DNA from: Nocardia pseudovaccinii NBRC 100343
GTDB lineage: Bacteria > Actinomycetota > Actinomycetes > Mycobacteriales > Mycobacteriaceae
DNA length: 61,301 nt
Direction: 5' to 3'
Assembly: GCF_001613225.1 (NCBI RefSeq)
Contig: NZ_BDBY01000053.1
Coordinates: 1-61,301 of the forward strand
Shown: positions 44,231 to 52,870 of the stretch, piece after piece
How positions within the stretch are numbered: the first letter of the stretch is position 1
How the letters are laid out: each line of letters begins with the position of its first letter
Made by a program: the position numbers and the translations under genes
The notes under the pieces: generated by a model
Databases searched by the model: none
The model's input: only the letters and a program-made list of their open reading frames with translations
What the model was told of the DNA's origin: nothing

Positions 44231-45000
44231 TGACTGCCGCACTCGAAACACCCCCGCAGAAGGCCGCACCGGTGCCCGAGGGCTCGGTCATGGTCGACGT
44301 CAAGGTCGCCCGGTTCAACCCGGAGGACGACAAGGGCGCGCACTGGGAGACCTTCCAGGTGCCGGTCCTGCCGACCGACCGCTTCCTGAATGTGCTCATC
44401 TACATCAAGTCCTACCTGGACGGCACGCTCACCTTCCGGCGCTCCTGCGCGCACGGTGTCTGTGGTTCGGACGCCATGCGGATCAACGGCGTGAACCGGC
44501 TGGCCTGCAAGGTGCTGATGAAGGACATGCTGCCCAAGAGCGGCAAGTCCCTCACCATCACCGTCGAGCCCATCCGCGGCCTGCCCGTGGAGAAGGACCT
44601 CGTGGTCAACATGGAGCCGTTCTTCGACGCGTTCCGTGCCGTGAAGCCCTACCTGATCACCTCGGGTAACGAGCCGACCCGCGAACGCATCCAGAGCCAG
44701 GCCGACCGCGCCCGGTTCGACGACACCACCAAGTGCATCCTGTGCGCCTGCTGCACCACCTCCTGCCCCGTGTACTGGAGCGACGGCAGCTACTTCGGCC
44801 CGGCCGCGATCGTGAACGCGCACCGCTTCATCTTCGACAGCCGCGACGAAGGCGCCCGCGAACGCCTCGACATCCTCAACGACGTCGAAGGTGTCTGGCG
44901 CTGCCGCACCACCTTCAACTGCACCGACGCTTGCCCCCGCGGCATCGAGGTCACCAAGGCCATCCAGGAAGTCAAGCGCGCACTGCTGTTCGCCCGCTGA
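44230..45000 (+). CDS. sdhB: Succinate dehydrogenase iron-sulfur subunit
   Basis: A 256-residue iron-sulfur protein of complex II. It has the [2Fe-2S] motif SCAHGVCGSDAM and two ferredoxin-like clusters (CILCACCTTSCP and CTDACPRG) for [4Fe-4S] and [3Fe-4S]. It transfers electrons from SdhA to the SdhCD quinone site. It is coupled to sdhA by the TGATG overlap and is the last gene of the operon; a terminator follows. Confidence 0.97.
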   Translation: MTAALETPPQKAAPVPEGSVMVDVKVARFNPEDDKGAHWETFQVPVLPTDRFLNVLIYIKSYLDGTLTFRRSCAHGVCGSDAMRINGVNRLACKVLMKDMLPKSGKSLTITVEPIRGLPVEKDLVVNMEPFFDAFRAVKPYLITSGNEPTRERIQSQADRARFDDTTKCILCACCTTSCPVYWSDGSYFGPAAIVNAHRFIFDSRDEGARERLDILNDVEGVWRCRTTFNCTDACPRGIEVTKAIQEVKRALLFAR

Positions 45001-45035
45001 CCCCAGGACCAACCTCACCGGACCGAAAAACGAAG

Positions 45036-45063
45036 GCCGCCTACATCTTCGGATGCAGGCGGC
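45036..45063 (+). terminator. Terminator hairpin after sdhB
   Basis: GCCGCCTACATC (45036-45047) pairs with GATGCAGGCGGC (45052-45063) around a TTCG tetraloop, with one A-C mismatch. TTTC follows. It lies 36 bp after the sdhB stop. Confidence 0.8.
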
Positions 45064-45195
45064 TTTCGCCATTCGTGCGCTCATCGGCCGTGCCCACCAA
45101 AGGCCGTTCGCTCATATCGAACACATCTGCATCCAGTCACCAGCTGCCTTTGTCGTCTGCGCAATAAACGGCGGTACGGATGCGTTCCAGGGGGC

Positions 45196-45528
45196 ATGAG
45201 TGAAGAGAAAGTAGAGGTAGTCGGCGTCCCCGCGCGCAATGCGTACGAGATCCGGCTCGATGGCACGACCGTCGGTGAGGAGCTGTATTTCGATGACGGT
45301 TTACACCGTGTCTTCTATGCGACAGAAGTCGATCCGGCTTTCGGCGGAAGGGGATTGGGCAGCATTCTGATCCACGACGCGCTCGCGGACACGGTGGCGA
45401 GCGGCCGCCGGATCGTGCCGGTGTGCCCGTTCGTGGTGCGGTGGGTCACCAGGCACGACGATTTCGCGGCGAGTGTCGACGAGCCGACACCCGCACTGCT
45501 GCATCGCATTCCGGCACTGCCCCGCTGA
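45196..45528 (+). CDS. GNAT-fold N-acetyltransferase, YjdJ-like
   Basis: A 110-residue small acetyltransferase of the short GNAT type. It reads FYATEVDPAFGGRGLGSILIHDAL, with GGRGLG as the acetyl-CoA pyrophosphate loop, then RIVPVCPFVVRWV and a conserved tail. These single-domain proteins acetylate unknown small amines or proteins. ATG 45196 has AGGGGG upstream. It is convergent with the RadC-like gene (5-bp gap). Confidence 0.85.
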   Translation: MSEEKVEVVGVPARNAYEIRLDGTTVGEELYFDDGLHRVFYATEVDPAFGGRGLGSILIHDALADTVASGRRIVPVCPFVVRWVTRHDDFAASVDEPTPALLHRIPALPR

Positions 45529-45533
45529 CGGCA

Positions 45534-46217
45534 TCACCCACCGGACCGGTGCAGCGGTGCGGCACTGGCCCACCCGTCCCCCGCGATCACCACGTGGTCC
45601 AGGAAGCGCAGGCCGACGGTGCGGGCGGATTCGATAAGCAGCGTGGTCGCGCGGCGATCGTCGAAGCTGGGGACCGGGTCGCCGGAGGGGTGATTGTGCA
45701 CGACCGCGAAGGCGCGACCGTCGTGGCGCAGCACGGTATTCAGGATTTCACGGACCGGGACGGCAACCTGATCGATTGCCCCCTCGGCGACGAATACCTT
45801 GTGCCGCAAGCGATTCTGCGCATCGCACACCAGCACCAGCAGCCGTTCGACGCGGGCGCCCGCGAACAGCGGCAGCGCTACCCGGACGACGTCGGCGGCG
45901 CCGTCCAGGCGCGGGGCGGTCTCCGGACTGTTGCGCGCCCTGGTGCCGAGGTGGAAGGCGGCGATGATGGCCGCCGCCTTGGCCTCCCCCACACCCGCGC
46001 GCCGCGACAATTCCTCCGGCCGCGCGGCTGCCAGACCAGCGATGCCGCCGTGCTCGGCGATCAGCTCGGCGGCCATATCCAATGCGCTTTCACCGCGGCG
46101 ACCTTGGCGCAGCAGCACGGCGAGCAATTCGCTGTCGCTGAGCGCGTGCGGGCCGAGCGCGAGCAGCCGTTCGCGTGGACGTTGGCCCAATGGCATTTTG
46201 GCGATGGGTACCGACAT
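45534..46217 (-). CDS. radC: RadC-family JAB/JAMM domain protein
   Basis: A 227-residue protein: an N-terminal helix-hairpin-helix region (ELSRRAGVGEAKAAAI) and a C-terminal JAB domain whose metal ligands are H-x-H...D in HNHPSGDPVPSFDD. Annotated widely as a DNA repair protein, although biochemical function is unproven. ATG 46217 (MSVPIAKMPLG) has GAGGGGG upstream. It is divergent from the exported hydrolase gene. Confidence 0.93.
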   Translation of the reverse strand: MSVPIAKMPLGQRPRERLLALGPHALSDSELLAVLLRQGRRGESALDMAAELIAEHGGIAGLAAARPEELSRRAGVGEAKAAAIIAAFHLGTRARNSPETAPRLDGAADVVRVALPLFAGARVERLLVLVCDAQNRLRHKVFVAEGAIDQVAVPVREILNTVLRHDGRAFAVVHNHPSGDPVPSFDDRRATTLLIESARTVGLRFLDHVVIAGDGWASAAPLHRSGG

Positions 46218-46350
46218 CAATCCCCCTCGAATGCGATGCGACCTCCGCATCATGCCAGCACCCACCGACACTGATGCGATGGCGACCATGGTCTGCGCAC
46301 CGCGACCGGGTCGGGCAGACTGAATGCGCAGGTCCAACCATGGGGGTCGA

Positions 46351-47868
46351 ATGTTCAACTGGCGCAGGCGGAGTGCGCGTCACATCGGGCTCGCCGCAGT
46401 CTTTCTCGCGGCCGCCTGCGGTGCGCAGGCCCAGACCGTGCAGGGCCCGCACCTCGACAACACCCCGGGCATCGGCAAGTACTACCACCAAACGCTGGTA
46501 TGGGGTCCGTGCGACGGTTTCGAGAACGGCGCGAACCGCACCGGACTCGAATGCGCCCGCGTGACCGTTCCGATCGATTACGCCGAGCCAGATGGCAAAA
46601 CCGCACGCCTCGCGATCTCGCGGTTGCGTGCACGCGGACAGAAGGTCGCCTCGATCCTCACCAATCCGGGCGGCCCCGGCGGTATCGGACTGACGCTGCC
46701 CGCCGACCTCGCGCACACACCGCTGGCGGAACGCTTCGATGTGATCGGCATCGATCTGCGCGGACTCGGCGCGTCGACGCCGAAGCTCGTTTGCAGTACG
46801 CCCGAGGAGCTGGCTGCCGAACGTGCCGGTCTGGCAGGGGAATACCTGCCCTTCTGGATGTCGCAGGCCGAACACGACAGCATGGATCTGGCCGCGAAAT
46901 GCGTGCAGCGCACCGGATCAGCGTTGCTGTCACATGTCGGAACTTCCGAGTCAGCCGCCGACCTCGACATCGTCCGAGCGGCACTCGGTGAGGAGAAGCT
47001 GACCTACTTCGGCGTTTCCTACGGCACCCGACTCGGCTCGACCTATGCCGAGATGTTCCCGGATCGGGTGCGTGCCATGGTCCTGGACGGCGCGGCCGAT
47101 CCGGCCACCAATATCGCCGATCCGGTGATCGTCTATGCCGGTATGCAACGGGCTTTCGACGCGTACGCCGCCGACTGCGTGCAAGCGCCGGACTGTCCGA
47201 TCGGCACCGATCCGGCCAAGGCGTCCGAGCGCATGGCGGCATTGCTGCGTCCGCTAGCCGACCGCCCCGCCACCACGAACGACGGTCGCGGCCTCGGCTA
47301 TTCGGATGCCACGACCGGGGTGATCTCGACCATGTACACCTCGAAAGCCTGGCCGGTGCTGACCCGCGGCCTCACCGAACTGACCAGGGGCCACGGCGAT
47401 GTCCTGCTCACCCTGGCCGACAACTATCTCGCGCCCGAGTCGGTGGACACCGGTTACAAGACCGCCGTGAGCTGCCTCGACGACCGGCGGATCACCGATC
47501 GAGCGAGCGCGCTCGAACTGGACCGGCGGGTCCGCGCCGCCGCCCCGGCGTTCGACACCGGCCGCGCGGCCGATTGGGTTCCGTTCGACGCCTGCACCTT
47601 CTGGCCCGTCCCACCGACCAGCCGCCCGCATACCCCGACGGTGACCGGCCTGCCGAAGTTGGTGGTCGTCTCATCCACCGGTGATCCGGTCACGCCGTAC
47701 CAGGGCGCGACGAATCTCGCCCGCGCGCTGGGCGCCACGTTGGTCACTTATGAAGGCATCCAACATGGTTCGTTCCTGGACGGCGTCGAATGCGTCGACG
47801 AACCGGTCCTGAAGTACCTGATCGGGCTGACTCCGCCCCGGGAAGGTCTGCGCTGCCCGACGCGGTGA
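46351..47868 (+). CDS. Exported alpha/beta hydrolase (TAP-like peptidase/lipase family)
   Basis: A 505-residue secreted serine hydrolase. The N-terminus (NWRRRSARHIGLAAVFLAAAC) is a signal sequence, possibly ending in AQA or a lipobox-like AAAC. The domain has the oxyanion NPGGPGG segment, the nucleophile elbow GVSYGTRLG, an Asp region near STGDPVTPY and the catalytic-type histidine in GIQHGSF; the C-terminal part matches the TAP-like domain of tripeptidyl aminopeptidases. ATG 46351 was chosen over ATG 46324 for GGGGGTC upstream. Substrate unknown, either peptides or esters. Confidence 0.9.
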   Translation: MFNWRRRSARHIGLAAVFLAAACGAQAQTVQGPHLDNTPGIGKYYHQTLVWGPCDGFENGANRTGLECARVTVPIDYAEPDGKTARLAISRLRARGQKVASILTNPGGPGGIGLTLPADLAHTPLAERFDVIGIDLRGLGASTPKLVCSTPEELAAERAGLAGEYLPFWMSQAEHDSMDLAAKCVQRTGSALLSHVGTSESAADLDIVRAALGEEKLTYFGVSYGTRLGSTYAEMFPDRVRAMVLDGAADPATNIADPVIVYAGMQRAFDAYAADCVQAPDCPIGTDPAKASERMAALLRPLADRPATTNDGRGLGYSDATTGVISTMYTSKAWPVLTRGLTELTRGHGDVLLTLADNYLAPESVDTGYKTAVSCLDDRRITDRASALELDRRVRAAAPAFDTGRAADWVPFDACTFWPVPPTSRPHTPTVTGLPKLVVVSSTGDPVTPYQGATNLARALGATLVTYEGIQHGSFLDGVECVDEPVLKYLIGLTPPREGLRCPTR

Positions 47869-47874
47869 GTCCGA

Positions 47875-48078
47875 TCAGCCGTCGGCAACCGCGATCTCGG
47901 GTCCGGGCAGGGGGGACAGCACACCGGCAGCCAATCGCTGCAATTGGTGAAGTTGCCGCTCGTGCACAACGATTCGGCGCAGCGCCTCGTTGATGGTGGC
48001 GCTGCTCGTCGACGTGCCCATGATGGCGGCCGCGGCGGCGAGCAGTTTCTGGTCGAGATCGATCCGCACGGATTTCAT
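47875..48078 (-). CDS. VapB-like type II antitoxin, apparently orphan
   Basis: A 67-residue protein: MKSVRIDLDQKLL with a following helix-turn-helix-like TSSATINEALRRIVVHERQ, typical of VapB (ribbon-helix-helix/AbrB-type) antitoxins. An excellent GAAGGAGG site precedes ATG 48078. No vapC toxin follows: the next gene downstream is the convergent hydrolase 6 bp away. It may be a leftover of a TA pair or a stand-alone regulator. Confidence 0.75.
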   Translation of the reverse strand: MKSVRIDLDQKLLAAAAAIMGTSTSSATINEALRRIVVHERQLHQLQRLAAGVLSPLPGPEIAVADG

Positions 48079-48161
48079 GCGCCCTCCTTCGTACATTCGC
48101 CATATTGCTTTATCCGGTCCGCTCATGTCTGGCAAATCGGGCACAACGTCGGAATTCGCAT

Positions 48162-48190
48162 TTGACTAACTACCCTACGGGGGTATAGTT
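48162..48190 (+). promoter_or_regulatory. Promoter with a CsoR/RicR-like copper operator
   Basis: TTGACT (48162-48167) and TATAGT (48184-48189), 16-bp spacer, form a near-consensus promoter. The spacer holds TACCC (48171-48175) and GGGTA (48181-48185), the inverted half-sites typical of CsoR-family operators, within a longer ACTACCCTACGGGGGTATAG block. ATG 48197 lies 7 nt past the -10, so the message would be leaderless. Confidence 0.7.
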
Positions 48191-48196
48191 CCCGAC

Positions 48197-48757
48197 ATGG
48201 AGCACGAGCACGGAACGCCCATCGAACACCACGAACATGCCGGGCATACAGCACATTCCGCGCATGCGGCAGCCGCCGGGCACACTCAGCACGCAAACAC
48301 CGAGCATCACGCTCCCGCATCCTGGCGAATGGCCGCCCAGGCCACCCTGCACTGCCTCACCGGCTGCGCGATCGGCGAAATCCTCGGCATGGTGATCGGC
48401 ACGGCACTCGGCTGGAACAACACCGCGACCATGGTGCTGGCGATCGCGCTCGCCTTCCTTTTCGGATACGCGCTGACCATGCGCGGCGTACTGAAGGCAG
48501 GTCTGCCGCTGGCCGCCGCGATAGCCACCGCGCTGGCCGCCGATACGGTATCGATCACGGTCATGGAAATCGTCGACAATGCCGTCATCCTCGCCGTGCC
48601 CGGCGCCATGGACGCACACCTGGATACGGTCATGTTCTGGGCGACGCTCGCCTTCTCCCTGGTGGTGGCCTTCATCCTCACCACCCCGGTCAACAAGTGG
48701 ATGATCGGCCGCGGCAAGGGCCATGCGGTGGTGCACGAATTGCACGGTCACCACTGA
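48197..48757 (+). CDS. DUF4396-like membrane protein with a His-rich N-terminus
   Basis: A 186-residue protein. The first 45 residues contain about 14 histidines (MEHEHGTPIEHHEHAGH and more), suitable for binding metal. Four hydrophobic segments follow (about 55-75, 82-100, 105-125, 145-165), with DUF4396-like TGCAIGEILGMVIGTALGW. A further HGHH closes the protein. The CsoR-like operator implies copper-responsive expression, so a role in copper handling is inferred. Confidence 0.85.
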   Translation: MEHEHGTPIEHHEHAGHTAHSAHAAAAGHTQHANTEHHAPASWRMAAQATLHCLTGCAIGEILGMVIGTALGWNNTATMVLAIALAFLFGYALTMRGVLKAGLPLAAAIATALAADTVSITVMEIVDNAVILAVPGAMDAHLDTVMFWATLAFSLVVAFILTTPVNKWMIGRGKGHAVVHELHGHH

Positions 48758-48805
48758 TCACCTCGCCGACGCCGACGCCGGTCCGCTGCCGGTAATAACG
48801 CGAAG

Positions 48806-48848
48806 AAGCCCGCCCAGCTATACAGTTTGACCAGCTGGGCGGGCTTTT
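48806..48848 (+). terminator. Rho-independent terminator
   Basis: AAGCCCGCCCAGCT (48806-48819) pairs perfectly with AGCTGGGCGGGCTT (48833-48846), a 13-nt loop, followed by TTTT. It lies 49 bp after the DUF4396 gene and before phhA. Confidence 0.9.
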
Positions 48849-48884
48849 GTTGTCGCGAAGACCCCGCGGTGCTTGCATCGACGT

Positions 48885-49778
48885 ATGTTCACCGAAGCTC
48901 AGCTGTACTCGCCGGTGACCCGATCCGGCGATGGCGATGTCATGGTGCACTTGAGCGACGAGCACCCCGGCGTGCATGATCCCGATTACCGCGCCCGCCG
49001 CAATGCGATCGCCGCGCTGGCGCTGGATTACGCACCGGGTAAATCCTTGCCACAGATCGACTACACCGATGAGGAACAACAGGTGTGGCGGATCGTGTCG
49101 GCCGAACTCGCACGCAAACACCAGAAGTACGCCGCCACCGAGGTGCTCGCGGCCGCGGCCCGGCTCGATTTGCCGAGCGATCACATTCCGCAGCTCGACG
49201 AGGTCTCCGCGGCACTGGTCCCGCTGACCGGATTCCGCTATGTGCCTGCCGCCGGTCTGGTGCCGCTGCGCGAGTTCTTCGGTTCCTTCGCCGACCGCAC
49301 CTTCCACTCCACCCAGTACATCCGGCACCATTCGGCCCCGCTGTATACCCCGGAACCCGATGCCATCCACGAGATCATTGGGCACGCCAATCAGATAGCC
49401 AGCCTGCGCTTCGCCGCCATCTACGAGGCGGTCGGCGCGGCCGTCGCCCGGCTGACCACCGAGACGGCGCTCAAGTTTCTCGCCGATGTCTTCTGGTTCT
49501 CCATGGAGTTCGGCGTGGTCCGGGAGAACGGCGAAATCCGTTGCTATGGAGCTGGATTGCTGTCCTCCTACGGCGAGATCGAGGAGTTCCAGCACGCCGA
49601 GCTGCGACCGCTGGATGTGGCGACGATGGGCACCGCCGTTTACGACATCACGCACTACCAACCGATTCTGTATTGCGCACAGTCGATTTCGGAGATCGAG
49701 GATGTGATCGGCGGCTTCTTCGCCAGCATGGACGACGATTCGCCGCACCGCGTACTGCACACTGCTGGTAGAATGTGA
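48885..49778 (+). CDS. phhA: Phenylalanine 4-monooxygenase
   Basis: A 297-residue non-haem iron, pterin-dependent enzyme that hydroxylates phenylalanine to tyrosine. The iron-binding H-x-x-x-H is in IHEIIGHANQ (residues about 164-169), with the glutamate in the following helix (FAAIYEAVG), and the FRYVPAAGL and TPEPDAIHE segments are typical. ATG 48885 gives MFTEAQLYSP; a TTG four codons earlier is possible. It stands alone after a strong terminator. Confidence 0.93.
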   Translation: MFTEAQLYSPVTRSGDGDVMVHLSDEHPGVHDPDYRARRNAIAALALDYAPGKSLPQIDYTDEEQQVWRIVSAELARKHQKYAATEVLAAAARLDLPSDHIPQLDEVSAALVPLTGFRYVPAAGLVPLREFFGSFADRTFHSTQYIRHHSAPLYTPEPDAIHEIIGHANQIASLRFAAIYEAVGAAVARLTTETALKFLADVFWFSMEFGVVRENGEIRCYGAGLLSSYGEIEEFQHAELRPLDVATMGTAVYDITHYQPILYCAQSISEIEDVIGGFFASMDDDSPHRVLHTAGRM

Positions 49779-49909
49779 CACATCATCGTTTAAAACTCGA
49801 AAGTTGCTGGGAGACATAGGGTTCGGCAAATTCGAACCTGCCGCGACAACCGACCGACCGGCTGTTAGCCTGCCTCGCGTCCGATCTCTTCGAAGGGGCG
49901 CGAGCCGAG

Positions 49910-50581
49910 ATGACTGCTGATACAACAGATTCCACAACCGAGACGCCGCTGTGGCTGCAGGGCCGGGACGCGGTGGTCGCCGCGACGCCGACCGAGGATT
50001 GGCGCAACGGCGCGCCCGATTACCACCTGACCAGGCAAACCGTGCCGCGCGAGCGCACCACCGAGCACGCCGCGGGCTCGCTCGAGGCCGTCGTCGAAGA
50101 CCTGGTGCGGGTCTTCGAAATGGAGGTCTCGCACAAGAAGGACCCGGCGACCTGGGTTTCGCTGGTGGCCGAGCACTACCGGGGCCGGGTCAACGGCGGG
50201 CCGTGGCAGGACGCCGAGGAATTCGCCAGGATCGGCAGCTACAACATCCTGATCGGCGACAACCCGTACTACGAGGTCGAGCAGGAGACCTTCGAGTCCT
50301 CCCATGAGATCTTCCACACCGCCTTCCCGAACGGCTTCTTCTGGGAGGTGCTCGAGGTGCTGGCCGGACCGCCCGCGGTCACCTTCCGCTGGCGGCACTG
50401 GGGCCGCTACGACGGCGAATACAAGGGCAACCAGCCCACCGGCGCATTGATCGAGATGTTCGGCGTGACGATCGCCAGGGTCAGCGACGACCTGCGCATT
50501 CTCGAACTCGAGCACTTCTACGACAACAACAAATTGCTCGGCCCATTGGCACACGGGTGCCCGGTTACCAAGTCCGGCTAG
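49910..50581 (+). CDS. SnoaL-like domain protein
   Basis: A 223-residue protein of the NTF2/SnoaL-like cone fold. The segment SSHEIFHTAFPNGFFWEVLE and FRWRHWGRYDGEY, then GALIEMFGVTIARV and LRILELEHFYDNNKLLG, correspond to SnoaL-type strands and the active-site His/Asp region. Family members isomerise or cyclise polyketides or act as ester cyclases; here no polyketide genes are nearby and the substrate is unknown. TAGCCT (49865-49870) may be the -10, giving a 40-nt leader. Confidence 0.8.
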   Translation: MTADTTDSTTETPLWLQGRDAVVAATPTEDWRNGAPDYHLTRQTVPRERTTEHAAGSLEAVVEDLVRVFEMEVSHKKDPATWVSLVAEHYRGRVNGGPWQDAEEFARIGSYNILIGDNPYYEVEQETFESSHEIFHTAFPNGFFWEVLEVLAGPPAVTFRWRHWGRYDGEYKGNQPTGALIEMFGVTIARVSDDLRILELEHFYDNNKLLGPLAHGCPVTKSG

Positions 50582-50603
50582 GATTTTCGGCCGCTCGGCA
50601 GCA

Positions 50604-51209
50604 CTACTGCTTGCCGAGCGGTAGCCCCGCCTCCAGGAAATCCAGTGCGCGATTGAGGTTCTCGGCATTCAGCGGGTTGAACCTCGCGATGCCGAGCGCG
50701 ACTCCCGCGATGGCACCCGCGGTCACGCGTATCTCGAAATCGTCCGCATCCCGGCCCATCTGGTCGGCGAGCAAACCCGCCATCAGGTCGATGCCGCGTT
50801 GCAGTTCCAATCCGATGGCCGCGCGTAGCTCGGGCACGTGATACAGCAGCGCCTGACGTTCCTGTTCGAATGCCAGCTCGGCTGCGGGCAGATTCGCGAA
50901 CACCCCCGCGATCGCATTGCGGAACGCCGTCATCGGCGGGATGTCGTGGGGCTGGGCCCGTATCGCATCGATCATCAGTGGATCGAGATCGTCGGCGAGC
51001 ACCAACTGTTCTTTGGTCGGGAAATAGCGGAAGAAGGTGCTCGGTGATACCTCGGCCGCCGCGGCGATCTGCTCGATGGTGGTCTCGGTATAGCCCTGCT
51101 CACGGAACAGCCGGAACGCTTCTTCGCGAATCGTCCGGCGGGTCCGTTCCTTCTTCCGCTCGCGCAGGCTCTGCGCGACCGTCCCGTCCGCGGGTAGCTC
51201 AACCGACAT
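50604..51209 (-). CDS. TetR/AcrR family transcriptional regulator
   Basis: A 201-residue TetR-type regulator: RKKERTRRTIREEAFRLF, then TTIEQIAAAAEVSPSTFFRYFPTKEQL, a typical HTH. ATG 51209 (MSVELPADG) overlaps the 3' end of the MFS exporter gene by 11 bp, so it is the second gene of that transcript. It most likely binds the dyad at 52761-52774 upstream of the exporter and is induced by an exported compound. Confidence 0.92.
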   Translation of the reverse strand: MSVELPADGTVAQSLRERKKERTRRTIREEAFRLFREQGYTETTIEQIAAAAEVSPSTFFRYFPTKEQLVLADDLDPLMIDAIRAQPHDIPPMTAFRNAIAGVFANLPAAELAFEQERQALLYHVPELRAAIGLELQRGIDLMAGLLADQMGRDADDFEIRVTAGAIAGVALGIARFNPLNAENLNRALDFLEAGLPLGKQ

Positions 51210-52743
51210 GAGTCGATTCTGGCCCATCGACCGGCACCAGCGCGTCCGGTATCGCCTCCTCATGTTGTGGTGCGGCCGTGGACCGCCCCGGCAGCACCCG
51301 CAGTGCGAGCGGCACCGCCACCGCGCAGAGAGCCGCACACACCCACAGCATCGCGCTCATGCCGCCGACGAACGCGGACTGCACCTGCTCCAGCATCGCC
51401 GCATTGCCCGTCGACTTCGCAACCGCCACACCGGCATTCACGCTGTCGCGAATCGGATCGACATTCAATGCGCCGAGATCGCCGCGGTACACGGTAGCCA
51501 GGACGGTGCCGAGCACCGCCACCGCGATGGTGCCCGCCGCCTGACGCAACGCCTGCACCAGTGCCGAGCCGACGCCCGCACGAGCCACCTCGAGATTGTC
51601 CAGTGCGACCGCCATGCCAGCTGGCAGCCCGAGGCCCATGCCCGCGCCGGTCAACCCGACCCATACGGCCACGAACCAGTACGAGGTCCCCACTTCGGTC
51701 AGCCCGCCCAAGCCCATGCCGACCGCGAGCACCGTCAGGCCGAGTCCCACCATCAGCGCCGGTCCCAGTTTCGGCTGCAAGCGATCACCCAACCGCGATC
51801 CGATCAGCAGTCCGCCGATCAACGGCAGCAGGCGCACGCCGCTGCCCAGCGCATCCGCGCCGAGGACCGCCTGGAAGTACTGCGGCACGGTGAAGAATAG
51901 GCCGAACAAGCCGAACGTGATGATCACGGTGAACGCCGCGCCCCAGCGGAAGCCGGGGCTGCCGAACAGGCCCAGATCGACCAGCGGGAAGCTCGCCCGC
52001 CGCTGCCACGCGATGAATGCCGCGACGGCCGCGACTCCGCCGAGCAGCGCACCCCAGCCGAGCCCATTGCCCCAACCCTTGTCACCGAGCCGGATGAATC
52101 CATAGGTGACGCCGACCATGCCGAGAATCGACAGTGCGACGCCCGGCAGATCCATCGGCCGCTGATCCGGGTTCCGCGACTCCGGCACCAGGACCGCGAT
52201 GGCAAGCACACCGAGCACCACCATCGGGACATTGATCAGGAATACCGAACCCCACCAGAAGTTATCGATCAGCCAGCCGCCGAGGATCGGACCGAGCGGC
52301 AGGCCGAGTGCGGTCGAGGTGACCCAGATGTTCATGGCCTTGGCCCGCTGCGCCGAATCCGGGAACAGCACCGGCAGCACCGCCATCGACAACGGGATCA
52401 TGACCGCCGCCGCGATGCCGAGCACCACGCGGGCCGCGATGAGTTGACCGGCGGTGGTGGCGAAGGCGCAGGCCAGCGATGCCGCTCCGAACAGCACCAG
52501 CGCGCCGAGCAGCAGCTTTTTGCGGCCGTAGCGGTCGCCGAGCGCACCCGCGGGCAGCATCACGGCCGCCAGCGCCAGTGTGTACGCGGTGCTGAACCAC
52601 TGCAGCGCGCCGGTGTTCGCATTCAGGTCGACGGCGAGGGTGGGCAGCGCCACGGTCAGCACGGTCATATCCAGGCCGATGGTCAGCATTGCCAAGGCCA
52701 GCGCCCCCAGCGCCAACCAGCGGCGAGTCGAGTCTGTCTGCAT
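51199..52743 (-). CDS. DHA2-family MFS drug exporter (EmrB/QacA type)
   Basis: A 514-residue transporter with 14 predicted transmembrane helices. It has the DHA motif D1-like LTIGLDMTVLTVALPTL, the A motif GDRYGRKK in the first cytoplasmic loop and motif C-like GLPLGPILGGWLID. Such proteins export antibiotics or dyes using the proton gradient. ATG 52743 has GGAGGGG upstream. A dyad and TetR gene point to inducible expression. Confidence 0.93.
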   Translation of the reverse strand: MQTDSTRRWLALGALALAMLTIGLDMTVLTVALPTLAVDLNANTGALQWFSTAYTLALAAVMLPAGALGDRYGRKKLLLGALVLFGAASLACAFATTAGQLIAARVVLGIAAAVMIPLSMAVLPVLFPDSAQRAKAMNIWVTSTALGLPLGPILGGWLIDNFWWGSVFLINVPMVVLGVLAIAVLVPESRNPDQRPMDLPGVALSILGMVGVTYGFIRLGDKGWGNGLGWGALLGGVAAVAAFIAWQRRASFPLVDLGLFGSPGFRWGAAFTVIITFGLFGLFFTVPQYFQAVLGADALGSGVRLLPLIGGLLIGSRLGDRLQPKLGPALMVGLGLTVLAVGMGLGGLTEVGTSYWFVAVWVGLTGAGMGLGLPAGMAVALDNLEVARAGVGSALVQALRQAAGTIAVAVLGTVLATVYRGDLGALNVDPIRDSVNAGVAVAKSTGNAAMLEQVQSAFVGGMSAMLWVCAALCAVAVPLALRVLPGRSTAAPQHEEAIPDALVPVDGPESTHVG

Positions 52744-52760
52744 AGCCCCTCCAGAAAATG

Positions 52761-52774
52761 ATAGTTACAACTAT
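52761..52774. promoter_or_regulatory. Probable TetR operator upstream of the MFS exporter
   Basis: ATAGTT-AC-AACTAT is a 14-bp perfect inverted repeat with a 2-bp centre, 18 bp upstream of the exporter start, in an AT-rich stretch that is otherwise rare here. A second similar half-site TAGTAGTT follows at about 52793-52800. It is placed to block the exporter promoter. Confidence 0.65.
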
Positions 52775-52870
52775 TTGATAGTAGCTCCCATTTAGTAGTT
52801 CCTGTCAATACTTGGCGCATCCGTGTCTCATTACGGCCCACCGCGCGGCCGGTCAGTAGGCTCGCAGCCG

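Noticed and set aside
41429..44269. Very long (946-codon) minus-strand open frame through sdhCDAB
   Set aside because: It mirrors the high-GC codon bias of the sense genes, has no domain, and the sense genes are unambiguous.
46324..46350. Upstream ATG 46324 as start of the exported hydrolase
   Set aside because: It adds nine residues before the signal peptide; GGGGGTC before ATG 46351 fits better, though it cannot be excluded.
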